Shown in pieces: positions 1 through 9,387 of a stretch of DNA of 28,066 bases. The stretch is taken from the NCBI GenBank assembly GCA_900155495.1, contig FTLJ01000702.1:1-28066 (forward strand), in the 5' to 3' direction. A program made the translations under genes and the position numbers. The notes beneath the pieces are model-generated. The model made no database searches, was not told where the DNA came from, and worked only from the letters and a program-made list of their open reading frames with translations. The stretch's first letter is position 1. The number at the start of each line of letters is the position of its first letter. This stretch comes from Porogramme epimiltina. Lineage: Eukaryota; Basidiomycota; Agaricomycetes; Polyporales; Polyporaceae.

Positions 1-2412
1 GGGGGGGGGGGGGGTGGTGGGGGGGGTGGCGGTGCGGCGGGAGGGGGGGGGGGGGGGAGGAGGCGGAGGAGGGGGAGTCGAGAATGGGCGGGGCGCGGTG
101 GGGTGCGCCTCGTCCCGCGGTGGGTCCCGCCGGAGGCCCTGTGTCTGGCGTGTGCGGACGCCGCGCGGCGGAGAGGGGTCTGGAGCGCGGGCGGGCGGGC
201 GGGGTGGTCGCTTGGGGGTGTGGAGTGGGGCGATTTTGGGGAGGTTCGGAGGTGAGTGTGCGTGTTGTGGAGTCGATTTGGGGTGCTGAAGCTTGTGGGT
301 CGTGGTTTCTTGCGCGCTGTAGGCTCGTCTAGCTGCACGCGTCCCTTCCAGCCGCGTCCGTGGCGACGTGGAGGGGCGTGCGCCGTAGGGCGTGCGGTCG
401 ACTGTGACCTGCTTGAGCAAGCCATGGCGGGGTTCGGAGCGACCGCCGGCGGCGCAAAGGCTCATTTGCGCAGGAGGGGCGCTAGCGGGCCTCTTGTCGC
501 TCCGAAGCTGTACAGTGTCACCTTGGGAGGTACGCCCGATGCGGGACCTGCGAGTGTGCTGCTGGAGGCTGGCCCGATATGTCCTGTGTTGGACGGAGAA
601 GAGGGGCCTCCGAAGGGCAGGTTGGACGGGCGTGGGCGCGCGTCGGCTTTCCATGGGTGGCCGGAGTTTGCTAGTGTCCGCCATATGCAATGACGAGGTG
701 CAAGATGAAATCGTGTCGCCTTGGACCTAGGCGAGCTCCGAAGGTGAAGGGCTCCATTGCCATTTCGCCGGTTCGAGGGCTGACATGTGCCTTTGCTCGC
801 TAGGTGCAACGGCGAGTCTCGATGCTACAGGGCCCAACTCCCAGCGGCAGGGCGAAGTGGCGGAAGTTCCTGGACGTTCGCGTGTGGTGAGTGTACGAAA
901 GCGAGTATCGCGTTTGAGGCTAACTGAGCGTTGCGGACGGCAGGTACAACACAACGCGTCGGTTTTTACGAAAAGCAGTCAACCACTCGAGTGACTGTGC
1001 ACAGCAACTGCCAGTGGCCTGGGAATCGAATGCTGCTAGGATTACGGCTAGGACGTCGGAGAGACGGAGGTGAGTGCGCGTATCGCCGGAGGCCCTTGTT
1101 CGCGCATCTCACGGCGGTACTAGTGTTATGTGCTCTGTCTCTTTTTTGGTCTATCTCGTGACGATGTGCACGGAGAAGACTAGAAGACTTCGGCAAAGAA
1201 GTGAAAGGGGTGGTGCTATACAAACAATCGGTCTTTCGTGTGCTCGACAATGGCCGGGGCAAGGCCCCGAAAGCCCGTGCAGCGACATCGCACGTGCGTG
1301 TTCCTGAATCCCATGTCGGTGGCTGATTGTGGTTGAACAGAATCCCGTTTCAATTGGGCAGGAGGGTTCACAACTTACGACAGAGAGTGAACCCACTTTG
1401 CAATAGGGACCGACGAAGGGTCGAAGAGGGGTGTACAGCCTCTGTTGAGTTTGAGCGCTCGGAGGCGAAGAAGGAACATTGGGAGCGCAAGTTGCTCGGC
1501 AGCTGTAGAAGAGGATGGACAGGATCAAGGGCCAGGACAGCACGGCGGAAGGGGTTTACGTGGTGGACAGACTGGGTAGAAGAAGGGGTGACAGGAGATC
1601 CGTGAAGGACGCGGAAGGCAAGGCGTGTGGGCTTTGGGGGACGTTTGACGGGGACCGGGGCGCTGTGCGAGGCTCGTGCCGGCGTGCGTGGGGGGAGAGC
1701 GGGGCTGGGCCGAGGGGAGGGAGCCGTTGGAGGGCGGGCGGGCGTCCATCCGCCTTCGCTGTCTGCCACTCGACGTCTCCACACACTCGACCGACCGCGC
1801 GTCCCGGACCGGGGCCAGCGCGCGGAAGCGAGCAGAGGGGACGGCGCTTCTGTTCTCACGTGGACGGGTCGGGGGGCGGTGGACGTCGGGGGAGCGGACG
1901 AGGAAGCGTCGGGCGCGGTGCCTGGCCGTCTGCGCTCGTCCGGGCTGCCGCTCTGCCCAATCCGCGCGTGGTCGACATTCGGAATTGGGCGGGCGTGGGT
2001 GGGCGGCGGCGGGGCCAGGGCGGACCGGGGTGAGCGGGCGACGGCTGCAGGCGTCGGCCGGGCGAGTTCCTGCGCGGGAGCTGTCTGTCTGAGCCCTGGT
2101 CGCGCTCTCCTCCACGCGCGGGGGGCGTAGACGGGGGCACACGCGCCGCGTCTCGCTGCTGCTATTCGCGGTCCACGGACGACGCCCATCTGCCCCTCTC
2201 GCACTCCGTGTCTAGGCCCTGCCCCCTCCCGCCGCCCCAGTGTCCGCACTGTGTGTGCGTCCCCGATGCTGCCTGTCGCGCTGCCTTTGTCTCCCCGTCC
2301 GCCGCGCCCCTGGGCCTGGGGTCGGCCGCATATAAGCACGCCTGGCTTGGCACCCGTCCTCCAGACTCATCCTCCTCGACGTCTTTCCACCCACAGCTAC
2401 AGCTACAACACT
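1..2412. other. GC-rich gene-free stretch with G-tracts
   Basis: No gene could be supported here on either strand. The first ~85 bases are dominated by runs of G (1-14 and 43-57), which is low-complexity DNA able to form G-quadruplexes and possibly a difficult assembly edge. Open frames of 60-320 codons exist on both strands but overlap one another, have no recognisable domain and are expected by chance in DNA with so few AT-rich stop codons. The last ~80 bases hold the core promoter of the gene that starts at 2413. Confidence 0.6.
2330..2336 (+). promoter_or_regulatory. TATA box of first secreted-protein gene
   Basis: The motif ATATAAG lies 77 bases before the ATG at 2413, in otherwise GC-rich DNA. 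A pyrimidine-rich stretch (2353-2395) follows, as expected around a fungal transcription start. The second paralogue has a comparable TATA box, so the promoter layout is shared. Confidence 0.6.
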
Positions 2413-3297
2413 ATGAAGTTCACCTGCGCCGCCTTTGTCTCCCTCGCCGTCGCCGTCGGCACCTCGGCCCTCGTCGCCCGTTCGTGTCCCTTCCCTTTCC
2501 TCTCGCTTTCCCGCCAAGCTGACTCTGCCTTTGCAGCCCGCAGCGAGTGCGAGAACCCCGAGCAGGTCGGCTCCTCCTTCGTCTCCGTCGGCGGAAACAC
2601 CGTCGCCGTCGACACCTTCTCCTGCGCCAACCCTACCCGCCGCGACCTCGCCGCCCGCGACCCCACCGACGTCTGCGGTGTCAACTGTGAGCTTCTTGGG
2701 TGCACGCGAGTACGCGGGGCTGACCGACGCGCGCGCACACGACAGGCACCGACGTCTGCGCCAACTCGGGCTCCCTCCCGCCCACCACCGACGACTGCGG
2801 CGTCATCTTTGACGCCATCACCATCCTCAACGGCTCCGTCGGTGTGTCTCCTTCTTTCGCCCCTTCCCTACTTTGTGTTCGCCAACTGACTAAATGACCT
2901 CCACACGACAGCGCCCGAGTTCACCGTCCTCTCGGGCCACATGCAGACCCTCTCCTTCGGCACCTGCCGCGTCTTCTTCCAGAACTTCGGCCCCAGCGAC
3001 CTCGAGTACTGCTGGCTCTCCCTCGTGCGTCTCCTCTCTCTCTAGTCTCTCGTCTTTGGTGTGTTCTGACCATGGTGCAACACGGAAAACAGGGCCAGGT
3101 CTCGTCCGCCGCGGGCTCCGCGTGCCTCCCGCCCGTCCAGCCCGTCAACTCGGAGGGCCTCTGCATCGCCGGCGACGGCACCTGGCGCGTCGGGTGCGTT
3201 GCCTCCTTTCTTTCTTTCCTTCCTTCTTCGCCCTCCTCTCTCGACAGACGGACCGCTGACTCCGCCCTCGCTCGCATGCAGCATCGCGCACTCGTAA
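2413..3297 (+). CDS. Small secreted cysteine-rich protein, copy 1 (180 aa, 6 exons)
   Basis: Predicted exons are 2413-2479, 2537-2686, 2746-2841, 2912-3024, 3093-3193 and 3282-3297 (543 nt, exact frame). Residues 1-22 form a typical signal peptide (MKFTCAAFVSLAVAVGTSALVA). The mature part has ten cysteines (27, 52, 69, 73, 77, 90, 123, 138, 153, 166), an even number that suits disulfides. A dibasic RR at 57-58 could be a Kex2 site. The C-terminal ~115 residues carry motifs shared with the copy at 6806: LPPTT.DC, AITILNG, PEF.V, SFGTCR.FF, YCW, SEGLCI and a terminal AHS. The protein should leave the cell by the secretory pathway. The Cys spacing recalls small secreted proteins of Agaricomycetes, but I cannot name a family, and an effector, wall or adhesion role is only a guess. 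Intron 1 (57 nt) is stop-free and a multiple of three, so its retention would go unnoticed by frame alone. Confidence 0.8.
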
Positions 3298-3610
3298 GCG
3301 CCTCGAGAGAGCGCGGATAGACGGAACGAGCGCGCGGCAGGGGGGTTAGTGGTAGAAAGATGTAGAACCCGAGCGCGAACGGAGATATTTCTTGCAATCA
3401 CACCCTGGACCTGAAATCAAAGCCTGCCTGCTTCAAGCGGACTGAACCCTCGCGGGGAACCAAGTTAGGGTATTAGCCTCTCCCGCGCGCTCGCGCGGAC
3501 GGACGATCCGGCCGCGCTCCTCCCGAGTGGGGCAGGAACTTGGACTTGGAAGGACGCGCGCGCGCGGGGCCGCGGGGGTTCCCCACCCCACCGCGTGCCC
3601 TCTGCGTTCG

Positions 3611-3650
3611 TGAACCCTGACCGTTGAACCCTGACCGTTGAACGTTGAAC
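3611..3650. repeat. Short tandem repeat, 14-bp unit
   Basis: The 14-mer TGAACCCTGACCGT occurs twice head to tail (3611-3638), followed by two shortened TGAAC-starting units. It is a local tandem duplication about 310 bases after the stop codon of the first secreted-protein gene; no function is apparent. Confidence 0.8.
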
Positions 3651-3905
3651 ACGTCGAGCAGTGGGGGGGGGGTACCTCCCCGGGCGAGCGGAGACTGGGC
3701 CCGGGGTGATTGCGCGGGCGGACCAGCGCCGTCAGACGTGCAGGGAAGAGGAAGAGATCTGTCTGGAGAAGAAAGTCGAAAGAAAGAAAGAACGGTGCCA
3801 GTGGTGCCTTTGTGGCGCGCGCGCCAATGTGCGCGACTGTGACTTTTCCTCGACTCCTGCATCGTCGCGCCCGCACTGCGCGCTGCAGCCTGCATCATGC
3901 CACGC

Positions 3906-3930
3906 CAGGTCGGGTCAGGTCAGGTCAGGT
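3906..3930. repeat. CAGGT pentamer repeat
   Basis: Imperfect tandem CAGGT units (one interrupted by CGGGT). Microsatellite-like, in non-coding DNA. Confidence 0.75.
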
Positions 3931-4250
3931 ACCTTTTTTGTTTCTCGTGTCAGACTCGGGCCTGGCCGTGGGCCTTGCGCACGATGCACGACGTCGCTGG
4001 GGGACTGATGCAGATGCGTGATGGCGGGTGGATCGCAGGCCGGCCGGGTTTTGCGGGCGTGCGAAGTGTCAACGGTGCTTGCGCGGCTGGAGAAGATCCA
4101 AGAAGGGCGCGCGACGGCGGGTCCTCCTCCCCGGGCGCGTAGCGCGTACTGGTGCTTGCTTATATCCCACCCGCCTTCTGCGCTCGCACCTCATCAGGCT
4201 CGCCCCGCACCCCCGCAGAGATCCGGCCCTGACGATCCGGAGGCGCGATG

Positions 4251-4268
4251 CCTGCCTGCCTGCCTGCC
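4251..4268. repeat. CCTG tetranucleotide microsatellite
   Basis: Tandem CCTG units in the non-coding interval between the two secreted-protein genes. Confidence 0.8.
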
Positions 4269-5197
4269 GACCGACGAACGCGCGCGCGAAGCCGGCCGCG
4301 AGAGGCTCGACGCCGGTGGCCACCGCGCTCTAACACCCCGCACCTGTGCATCGTAATGCGTAATGAATTCGCTGTACACTCGGGAGGGGCTCGCGAGTCG
4401 AGGCCGCGCGCGGGTGCGCTGCCCCTCTCCCCTCTTCTCTCTTCGCCTTCGCCTTCGCCGTGCTGCGCTCCTCCTGCTGGAGTCTGGGGCCCAGAACGCG
4501 CGTGCCGGCCGCTGGCGTGCACTCCGACTCCCGAGTCGTGACATTGCTGCCGCGCCCGCCGGTAATAACGGCTTCAAGAGGAGGGGCCCCAGCGCGGCCG
4601 TTGTCCCTCGAACGAAGCCGGGCGCGCGCGACTGCGTGACCGAGGGCCCATTCACCGGTCGTCCCTGCGCGCGACTCGCGGTTGGGCCTTGGCCCGCCGG
4701 CCTAGTCGCCTGCCTGGGGGGGAGGTTGAGTGGGGCGCGGGGAGCGAGGCCGTGGAGATGCCGGGCGCGAGGGCTCGGGCTCAGTCAGTGCAGCCCACCT
4801 GTCCCGGCGTGCATTGCAATATTTCTCGGGGAGGGAAATTGGGAGGAAATCGGTTCCCGTTCTGAAATGTCACAGATTAGCTTCAAAGAACTCTAGGCAG
4901 CCTACAAACTGCTGTTACAAAAGGTATCTCTTCGAGAGTCAAACATATCACGTACCTGTAGGGGGGCGGGAAATCTCGCCGTGCGCGCCGCGAGTACTGC
5001 TCCCGCGCGCGCACCGGGGTTCTAGCGTTCGTCCTATGCTAGGCACTTGCGGGCACACACGTCAAAGCTTCAGGACGCGCAGGCGCAATATGCCTGGGTC
5101 GGGCTGGGGGTTCGTCCGCGCTGCGTGCGCTGCCTGCATGCCTCGAGCCCACGCTGTCCGGCGGTGGGTCGAGGGGATGCACGTTCCTGCACGTCTA

Positions 5198-5222
5198 TAT
5201 ACATACATACATGCATGCATGC
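5198..5222. repeat. ACAT/GCAT tetranucleotide microsatellite
   Basis: Consecutive ACAT units pass into GCAT units. It follows a TATATA motif near 5193. A GT dinucleotide run lies about 90 bases further on (5309-5321). Simple-sequence DNA. Confidence 0.8.
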
Positions 5223-6429
5223 CGCAGGTGGTACACGGACATACGTGCGTGCGTGAACGCCTACGCTCGCGCCGCGCTTCCAGTCCTCACGTTCGAGGGC
5301 GCGAGCACGTGTGTGTGTGTGAGCCCCGCCTCCGCAAAAGTGCATAGGGTGACCGCTGACGTCGACGATGACGGCCAACGACAGCCACAACAACATGGAC
5401 AAAAAGCGGCAAAATGCACTTTGATAATTCCTTCCGCGCCCTTCTCCCCGCCGCGCCCGCCCGGTCAGAACGTCCCGACGGTTCTCCTCGAAGCGGCCTC
5501 TGATGCGCCTCGGCCAGCTTGTATACGTAGGTGCGCCTGACCCCACCTCCGCTGCCCCTGGCGTCTGCCGCGAGCCCGCCGCGTCGCCATGTAGGGCATG
5601 CGCGCGTGCATGGTACGTCCTACGCGCGCACGGCGCATTGAGTGGCGCGTACGACGCGTTGGGCTCCCCCGGACGGCCCGCGCGTCGATCTGATCGCGGC
5701 CGTACGTCCGTCGCGGGCTCCCACGCGCATCCCCGGCCGTTAAGCTTTCGCCCCTGGGCGACGCGCGTGGGGCCGGGGTGGCGCGTGGTCGCGTTGGGGG
5801 CTGGCGCGCTAGAGCTGGAGCGTCGGCGTGAATGTTATGGGGGCGCACGTTCGCGCGCGCCGGGGCGGCGACCTCGACGAAGGCGGCTTCGAATTCGGCT
5901 AGAGGGGGTGGGGGGCGCGACGCGACGCGGGCCCCGAGTCTCGACTCTCGACGCGCCCCCCGGGGCTGCGTTCTTCTCACGCGCACGCGGGTGCAGCGCG
6001 GGCTTTACGCTCGGGCGTAGCTTCATTTTTGGAGAACGGACGGCTTTTTTTTGCGTGCGGGTGTGGATCCGGGCTGCGTCCGAGAGTTTGTCAATCACTT
6101 TCGTGTTTTTCGATTTTTTTTTCTTTTCGCTTTCTGTCTGTCGGGGTGCGATTAGGGGGCGCGGCTTCGGGCGCGGCACGCGCCGCGAGGCCTGTCCATC
6201 AGTCAAGACGACGCGGGCTTTGGGACGTAGAACGCGTCCGGCAGGTCCGCTGGGGGGTGCTTCTTCGATGCATGGTGTGTGTGCAGGCGTCACGCCGTGC
6301 CTCGGCGGAAGCAGTCGCGCGGCGGCTGACGGCGTGCCTTGTTTGGTGGGGCTTCGCGCGTCCCGGACGGCGGCTTCGCGCAGCGACATCACTGGAGCGG
6401 TTCGTGCGGTGTATGGAGGGAGGGACGTC

Positions 6430-6445
6430 TCGCGCGCGCGCGCGC
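6430..6445. repeat. CG dinucleotide run
   Basis: Seven consecutive CG steps in non-coding DNA about 360 bases before the second secreted-protein gene. Alternating CG is the classic Z-DNA-forming sequence; intact CpGs also suggest this stretch is not subject to heavy methylation-driven decay, unlike the AT-rich end of the window. Confidence 0.7.
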
Positions 6446-6697
6446 ATGAAGGCTCCCTCCCCCAGGCCCAGATCCAGGCCCCGCCTGCCCGCGCGAAGCT
6501 GCAGCTCGCGCGTTTCGCCCCCTTCGCGCTTCCCCACGTCTGCTCGGAGTCCGCCCGGGCGATCTGTCCGGCCGCAGACGAGATGGGGGCGTGCCGATCG
6601 CGTCTATCCCCATGCGCGGGGCGACGTGGGCCTCCGTACGTCGATGACGGATGTAAGATGGCGGACGGGAGGGCCTGCCTTGGCTGGGCGCGCGCCG

Positions 6698-6703
6698 TAT
6701 AAA
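6698..6703 (+). promoter_or_regulatory. TATA box of second secreted-protein gene
   Basis: A consensus TATAAA lies 103 bases before the ATG at 6806 in GC-rich surroundings, matching the TATA-type promoter of the first copy. Confidence 0.65.
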
Positions 6704-6805
6704 GCCTGCGCGAGGAGAGGCGTTGGACTGTGGAGAGCCATCGACCTTCGGTGTTTTCTTCATAGCTCGCAGACCAGCAGCACTACCGGCCACACAACTT
6801 CAGCC

Positions 6806-8093
6806 ATGAAGTCCTTCCCCGTCCTCTTTGTCCTCCTCGCCACCGCCCTTTCCAGCGCGGCACTTGCGACGCCGCATATGGTCGGTACGTGCCCTGTCCT
6901 TGGCCTCCGTCCCCCGACGCACGCTGACTCTGCTTGCTTTCGCGTTCGCGTTTGCAGTCCGCCGCCAGGACGACTCGAGCAACACGACGGTGGCCCTGTG
7001 CGCCGGGACGGGTGCGACGCTGCTCTCGACGGACACGATGTCGATCGACGGCTTCGCGACCGCGCTCGAGCTCTCGACGTTCGCGTGCGCGGGCACGCCG
7101 CCTGTGGGCGCCGCGACGTTCGGCGTGGCCGCGAGCGTGGACACGGGCCTCGCGGGCCTGTTCTGGTGGCTCGAGAACGTGCTCTCGTTCTTCTGCCCGC
7201 CCGTGCCGCCCGTGAAGCCGACGCCGCCGGCCAAGACGAGCACGGTGGTGAAGACGAGCACGAAGACGAGCACGGTGACCAAGACGAGTACGGCGACGAA
7301 GACGAGCACCAAGACGAGTACGGCGACGAAGACGAGCACGACGACGAAGACCGCGACGAGCGTGTCGACGGCGACGGCGACTGAGACCGCGACGTTGACG
7401 CAGGTCGAGACGACGACTGAGACCGATACTGAGACCGAGATCGAGACGACGACGGACACCGCGACGCTGACGGTCACTGCGACCGTGTCGGCGGCAAGCC
7501 CGACGTCGACCGCGACCGATGTCTGTGGGGAGATCTGTAAGTTGCGCTGCTGCTCTGAGGAAGACAGGAGACTGACCGGATGTCGTGCAGGCACGACCGT
7601 GTGTGCCGAGCTCGGCCAGCTCCCGCCCACGACGGAGGACTGCCAGCAGCTCGTGAACGCGATCACGATCCTCAACGGCCAGATCGGTGCGTTGCTCCTT
7701 AATGAACAACTTTCCGGGTTCGCTGACGCGCGTCGGGGAACAGCACCCGAGTTCACAGTGCAGCCGAACCACGTCCAGACCATCTCGTTCGGGACGTGCC
7801 GGTTCTTCTTCGAGAACGTTGGCCCAGAGCCCCTCTCGTACTGCTGGACTTCGCTGGTACGTCATGTGGTTTGGGGGCAATAGAAGCGCGAGGATGCTGA
7901 CGACTTGAGGGAATACAGACCCAAGTAGCGTCCGCGGCGGCGAGCCAATGCCTCCCGCCCAACCAGCCTGTGCTGTCCGAGGGTTTGTGTATCCCGAGCA
8001 GTGGCCTGTGGGAAGTCGGGTAAGTGGCAAGTTGTGCTTCAGGATGTTGGACAGGGCTGACCAGAAACCCTCGCCAGTGTGGCCCACTCCTAA
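6806..8093 (+). CDS. Secreted cysteine-rich protein, copy 2, with Thr/Ser stalk (327 aa, 6 exons)
   Basis: Predicted exons are 6806-6884, 6958-7536, 7591-7686, 7744-7856, 7919-8019 and 8078-8093 (984 nt, exact frame). Exons 3-6 have the same lengths (96, 113, 101, 16) and phases as in the gene at 2413, proving descent from one duplication. A signal peptide covers about residues 1-21 (ending ALA), followed by a dibasic RR at 28-29 that could be a Kex2 site. An N-terminal Cys-containing segment (C41-C70) matches copy 1. The region 71-213 is unique. It includes hydrophobic, Trp-containing residues 92-106 (with an extra C106), a Pro-rich hinge (107-118), and a Thr/Ser stalk (119-213) of KTST-type repeats followed by E/D-T repeats. 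The C-terminal domain (214-327) keeps all cysteines of copy 1 and ends in AHS. The stalk is probably O-mannosylated. The function is unknown; a wall-linked or surface role is inference. Confidence 0.8.
7231..7350. repeat. Coding minisatellite (AAGACGAGCACG-type units)
   Basis: Imperfect 12-18 bp units starting AAGACGAG repeat about eight times inside exon 2 of the second secreted-protein gene, each coding a Lys-Thr-Ser-Thr module. Such arrays expand and contract by slippage or unequal recombination, so stalk length may vary between strains (inference). Confidence 0.8.
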
Positions 8094-8338
8094 TAACTGA
8101 TTTTGCCTTTCACAACGAACTTGGGATGGAACGATTCTCAACGGGACTTTGTACGCGTTCGAGGCATGGTCATGTAATATTATACCCAATGAATTTGCCG
8201 TGACCGTCATGGTTGCTTGTGGGAGAGCACAAATGTGTCACAGGAAGAAAGCATCCATTCGACAAGAATACAGTACACACAGAAAGCACTGGAACCTGTT
8301 GCATACGAGAGCCGTTCCGAGGGCTAGCACTACAACAT
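8094..8338. other. Convergent intergenic spacer
   Basis: 245 bases between the stop of the second secreted-protein gene (+) and the stop of mago (-). It is AT-richer than its neighbours and must hold both 3' UTRs and polyadenylation signals; no gene is visible. Confidence 0.7.
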
Positions 8339-9173
8339 CTATATAGGCTTGATCTTGAAGTGAAGGGAGATGAGGGAAAAGATCAAGCACTAGACGTCCC
8401 CATAACGTATTGTCAATACGCGTCAAATGCGTAGGAGGAATTGAGATACGTACCTTCAAATCCTGTACAAGGTAGTAGAACACGCGGAGGCCCTCAGGAT
8501 CCTCACTGTCCTGGACATCAACGAGGGAGCCGATCTTCGCCGTCTAAAGTGGATTGCAGTAACAGATGGGATCCATTAGCGGACGTAGACAGAAACTTCC
8601 GCAAAACGCACCTCAAAGGCGATGTGGTCGTTGCCAACACGGATTTCGAGCTCCTGTTTTCCCACAATGTTCTTCTTTGGCCAGTTCGTGTCGTCTTCCC
8701 TGTGAAATAGTCAGCGTTCCATTTTGATGTATCGGGACTTGGAGGAGGCGTACTTGGTGATTTCGCTCGACTCGATGATGCGCTTGAGCTCCTTCACCAC
8801 AAGAGGTCCAACCCACACTAGAACAGGAGAAGTATGAGTCCAACAAGGCTACTCGCAACCCTAATATGCGAAAACTGTATAACGAGGAAGATGACGCACT
8901 CTCTTTCCGAATGAGACTGTCATTGCGGTAGTTCGAGTTGTTGGCATACCGCAGGCGACCGTGGGAGTACTCAAACTCAAGGAATTCGTGGCCATGCTTG
9001 CCCGAGTGACCAGTGCTGGAGCGTTCAGTTAGTATATGCACTGCAGGAGAACGTAGCAAAGGACTCACTAGTATCTAAATGGAGGCGTGAGCAAGACGTT
9101 AGTCCTGCACACGCCGGGACGCTATCTTCGTGTCTTCGCACCTAAGGTAGAACGGGTCGTTTTCGTAGGACAT
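8339..9173 (-). CDS. mago: Mago nashi, exon junction complex core subunit (148 aa, 7 exons)
   Basis: Exons on the minus strand are 9142-9173, 9069-9074, 8900-9015, 8754-8817, 8612-8699, 8454-8543 and 8339-8389 (447 nt, exact frame). The product aligns along its whole length with the Mago family (about 146 aa). Visible landmarks are FYLRYY near the start, [70 protein letters not shown] and the C-terminal LHFKIKPI. Mago pairs with Y14 (RBM8A) in the exon junction complex, which is deposited on spliced mRNA and acts in export, localisation and decay. The second exon is only six bases, coding the central part of RYY, which family conservation requires. The segment WVGPLV replaces the more usual YVHKSV before the conserved helix. 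The start codon is the first ATG, directly before FYLRYY. Confidence 0.95.
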
Positions 9174-9387
9174 GGCTGAGGGAGTAGAGGGAGAGAGGTG
9201 GCAGTTGCGGTCGAAGGACGAAGAACGCGAGCCCTTAGGCGCCTACCTTAACATGATTGATGTCACGTTGGCTTTCCCACGCGTCTCTTACATTCGCTGC
9301 GAGCAAGTGGGGGAGGACTTCTATCGTGGACTAGTAATGGAGGTAGCGACAGTATCTAATCTCACAAAAAGCGTACTACAAGGCAAA
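9174..9387. other. Spacer between mago promoter and MAK21 3' end
   Basis: 214 bases. Both neighbours are on the minus strand, so this must serve as the mago promoter and the MAK21 3' UTR. No consensus TATA was seen. Open frames on + here are antisense shadows. Confidence 0.6.

Larger units (their letters stand above)
3298..6805. other. 3.5 kb gene-free interval between the paralogues
   Basis: Highly GC- and CpG-rich DNA with no supportable gene. It holds simple repeats listed separately. An AT-richer island at about 4800-4965 stands out from its surroundings. A TATA-like TTATATCC at about 4159-4166 has no credible reading frame behind it. Long open frames on both strands (for example 5503-6702 on +) have no domain, are rich in Arg, Gly and Pro, and overlap in several frames. 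The 3' end contains the promoter of the gene at 6806. Confidence 0.6.

Noticed and set aside
769..781. GGTTCGAG resembling a tRNA T-loop
   Set aside because: No matching acceptor, D or anticodon stems could be folded around it.
1368..2339. 323-codon open frame on the minus strand upstream of the first secreted-protein gene
   Set aside because: Arg/Pro/Ala-rich, no domain, no ATG-supported start context, overlapped by open frames in several other registers; typical chance frame in very GC-rich DNA.
5503..6702. 399-codon open frame on + between the paralogues
   Set aside because: Low-complexity Arg/Gly/Ala composition, no recognisable motif, overlapped by another long frame (6029-7384) that itself runs through exons of the second secreted-protein gene in the wrong register.
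6783..8210. 475-codon frame (and a 327-codon one) antisense to the second secreted-protein gene
   Set aside because: It mirrors the ACG/AAG repeat codons of the stalk; Arg-rich or Val-rich repeats arise directly from the complementary repeat. The sense strand has conserved exons shared with its paralogue.
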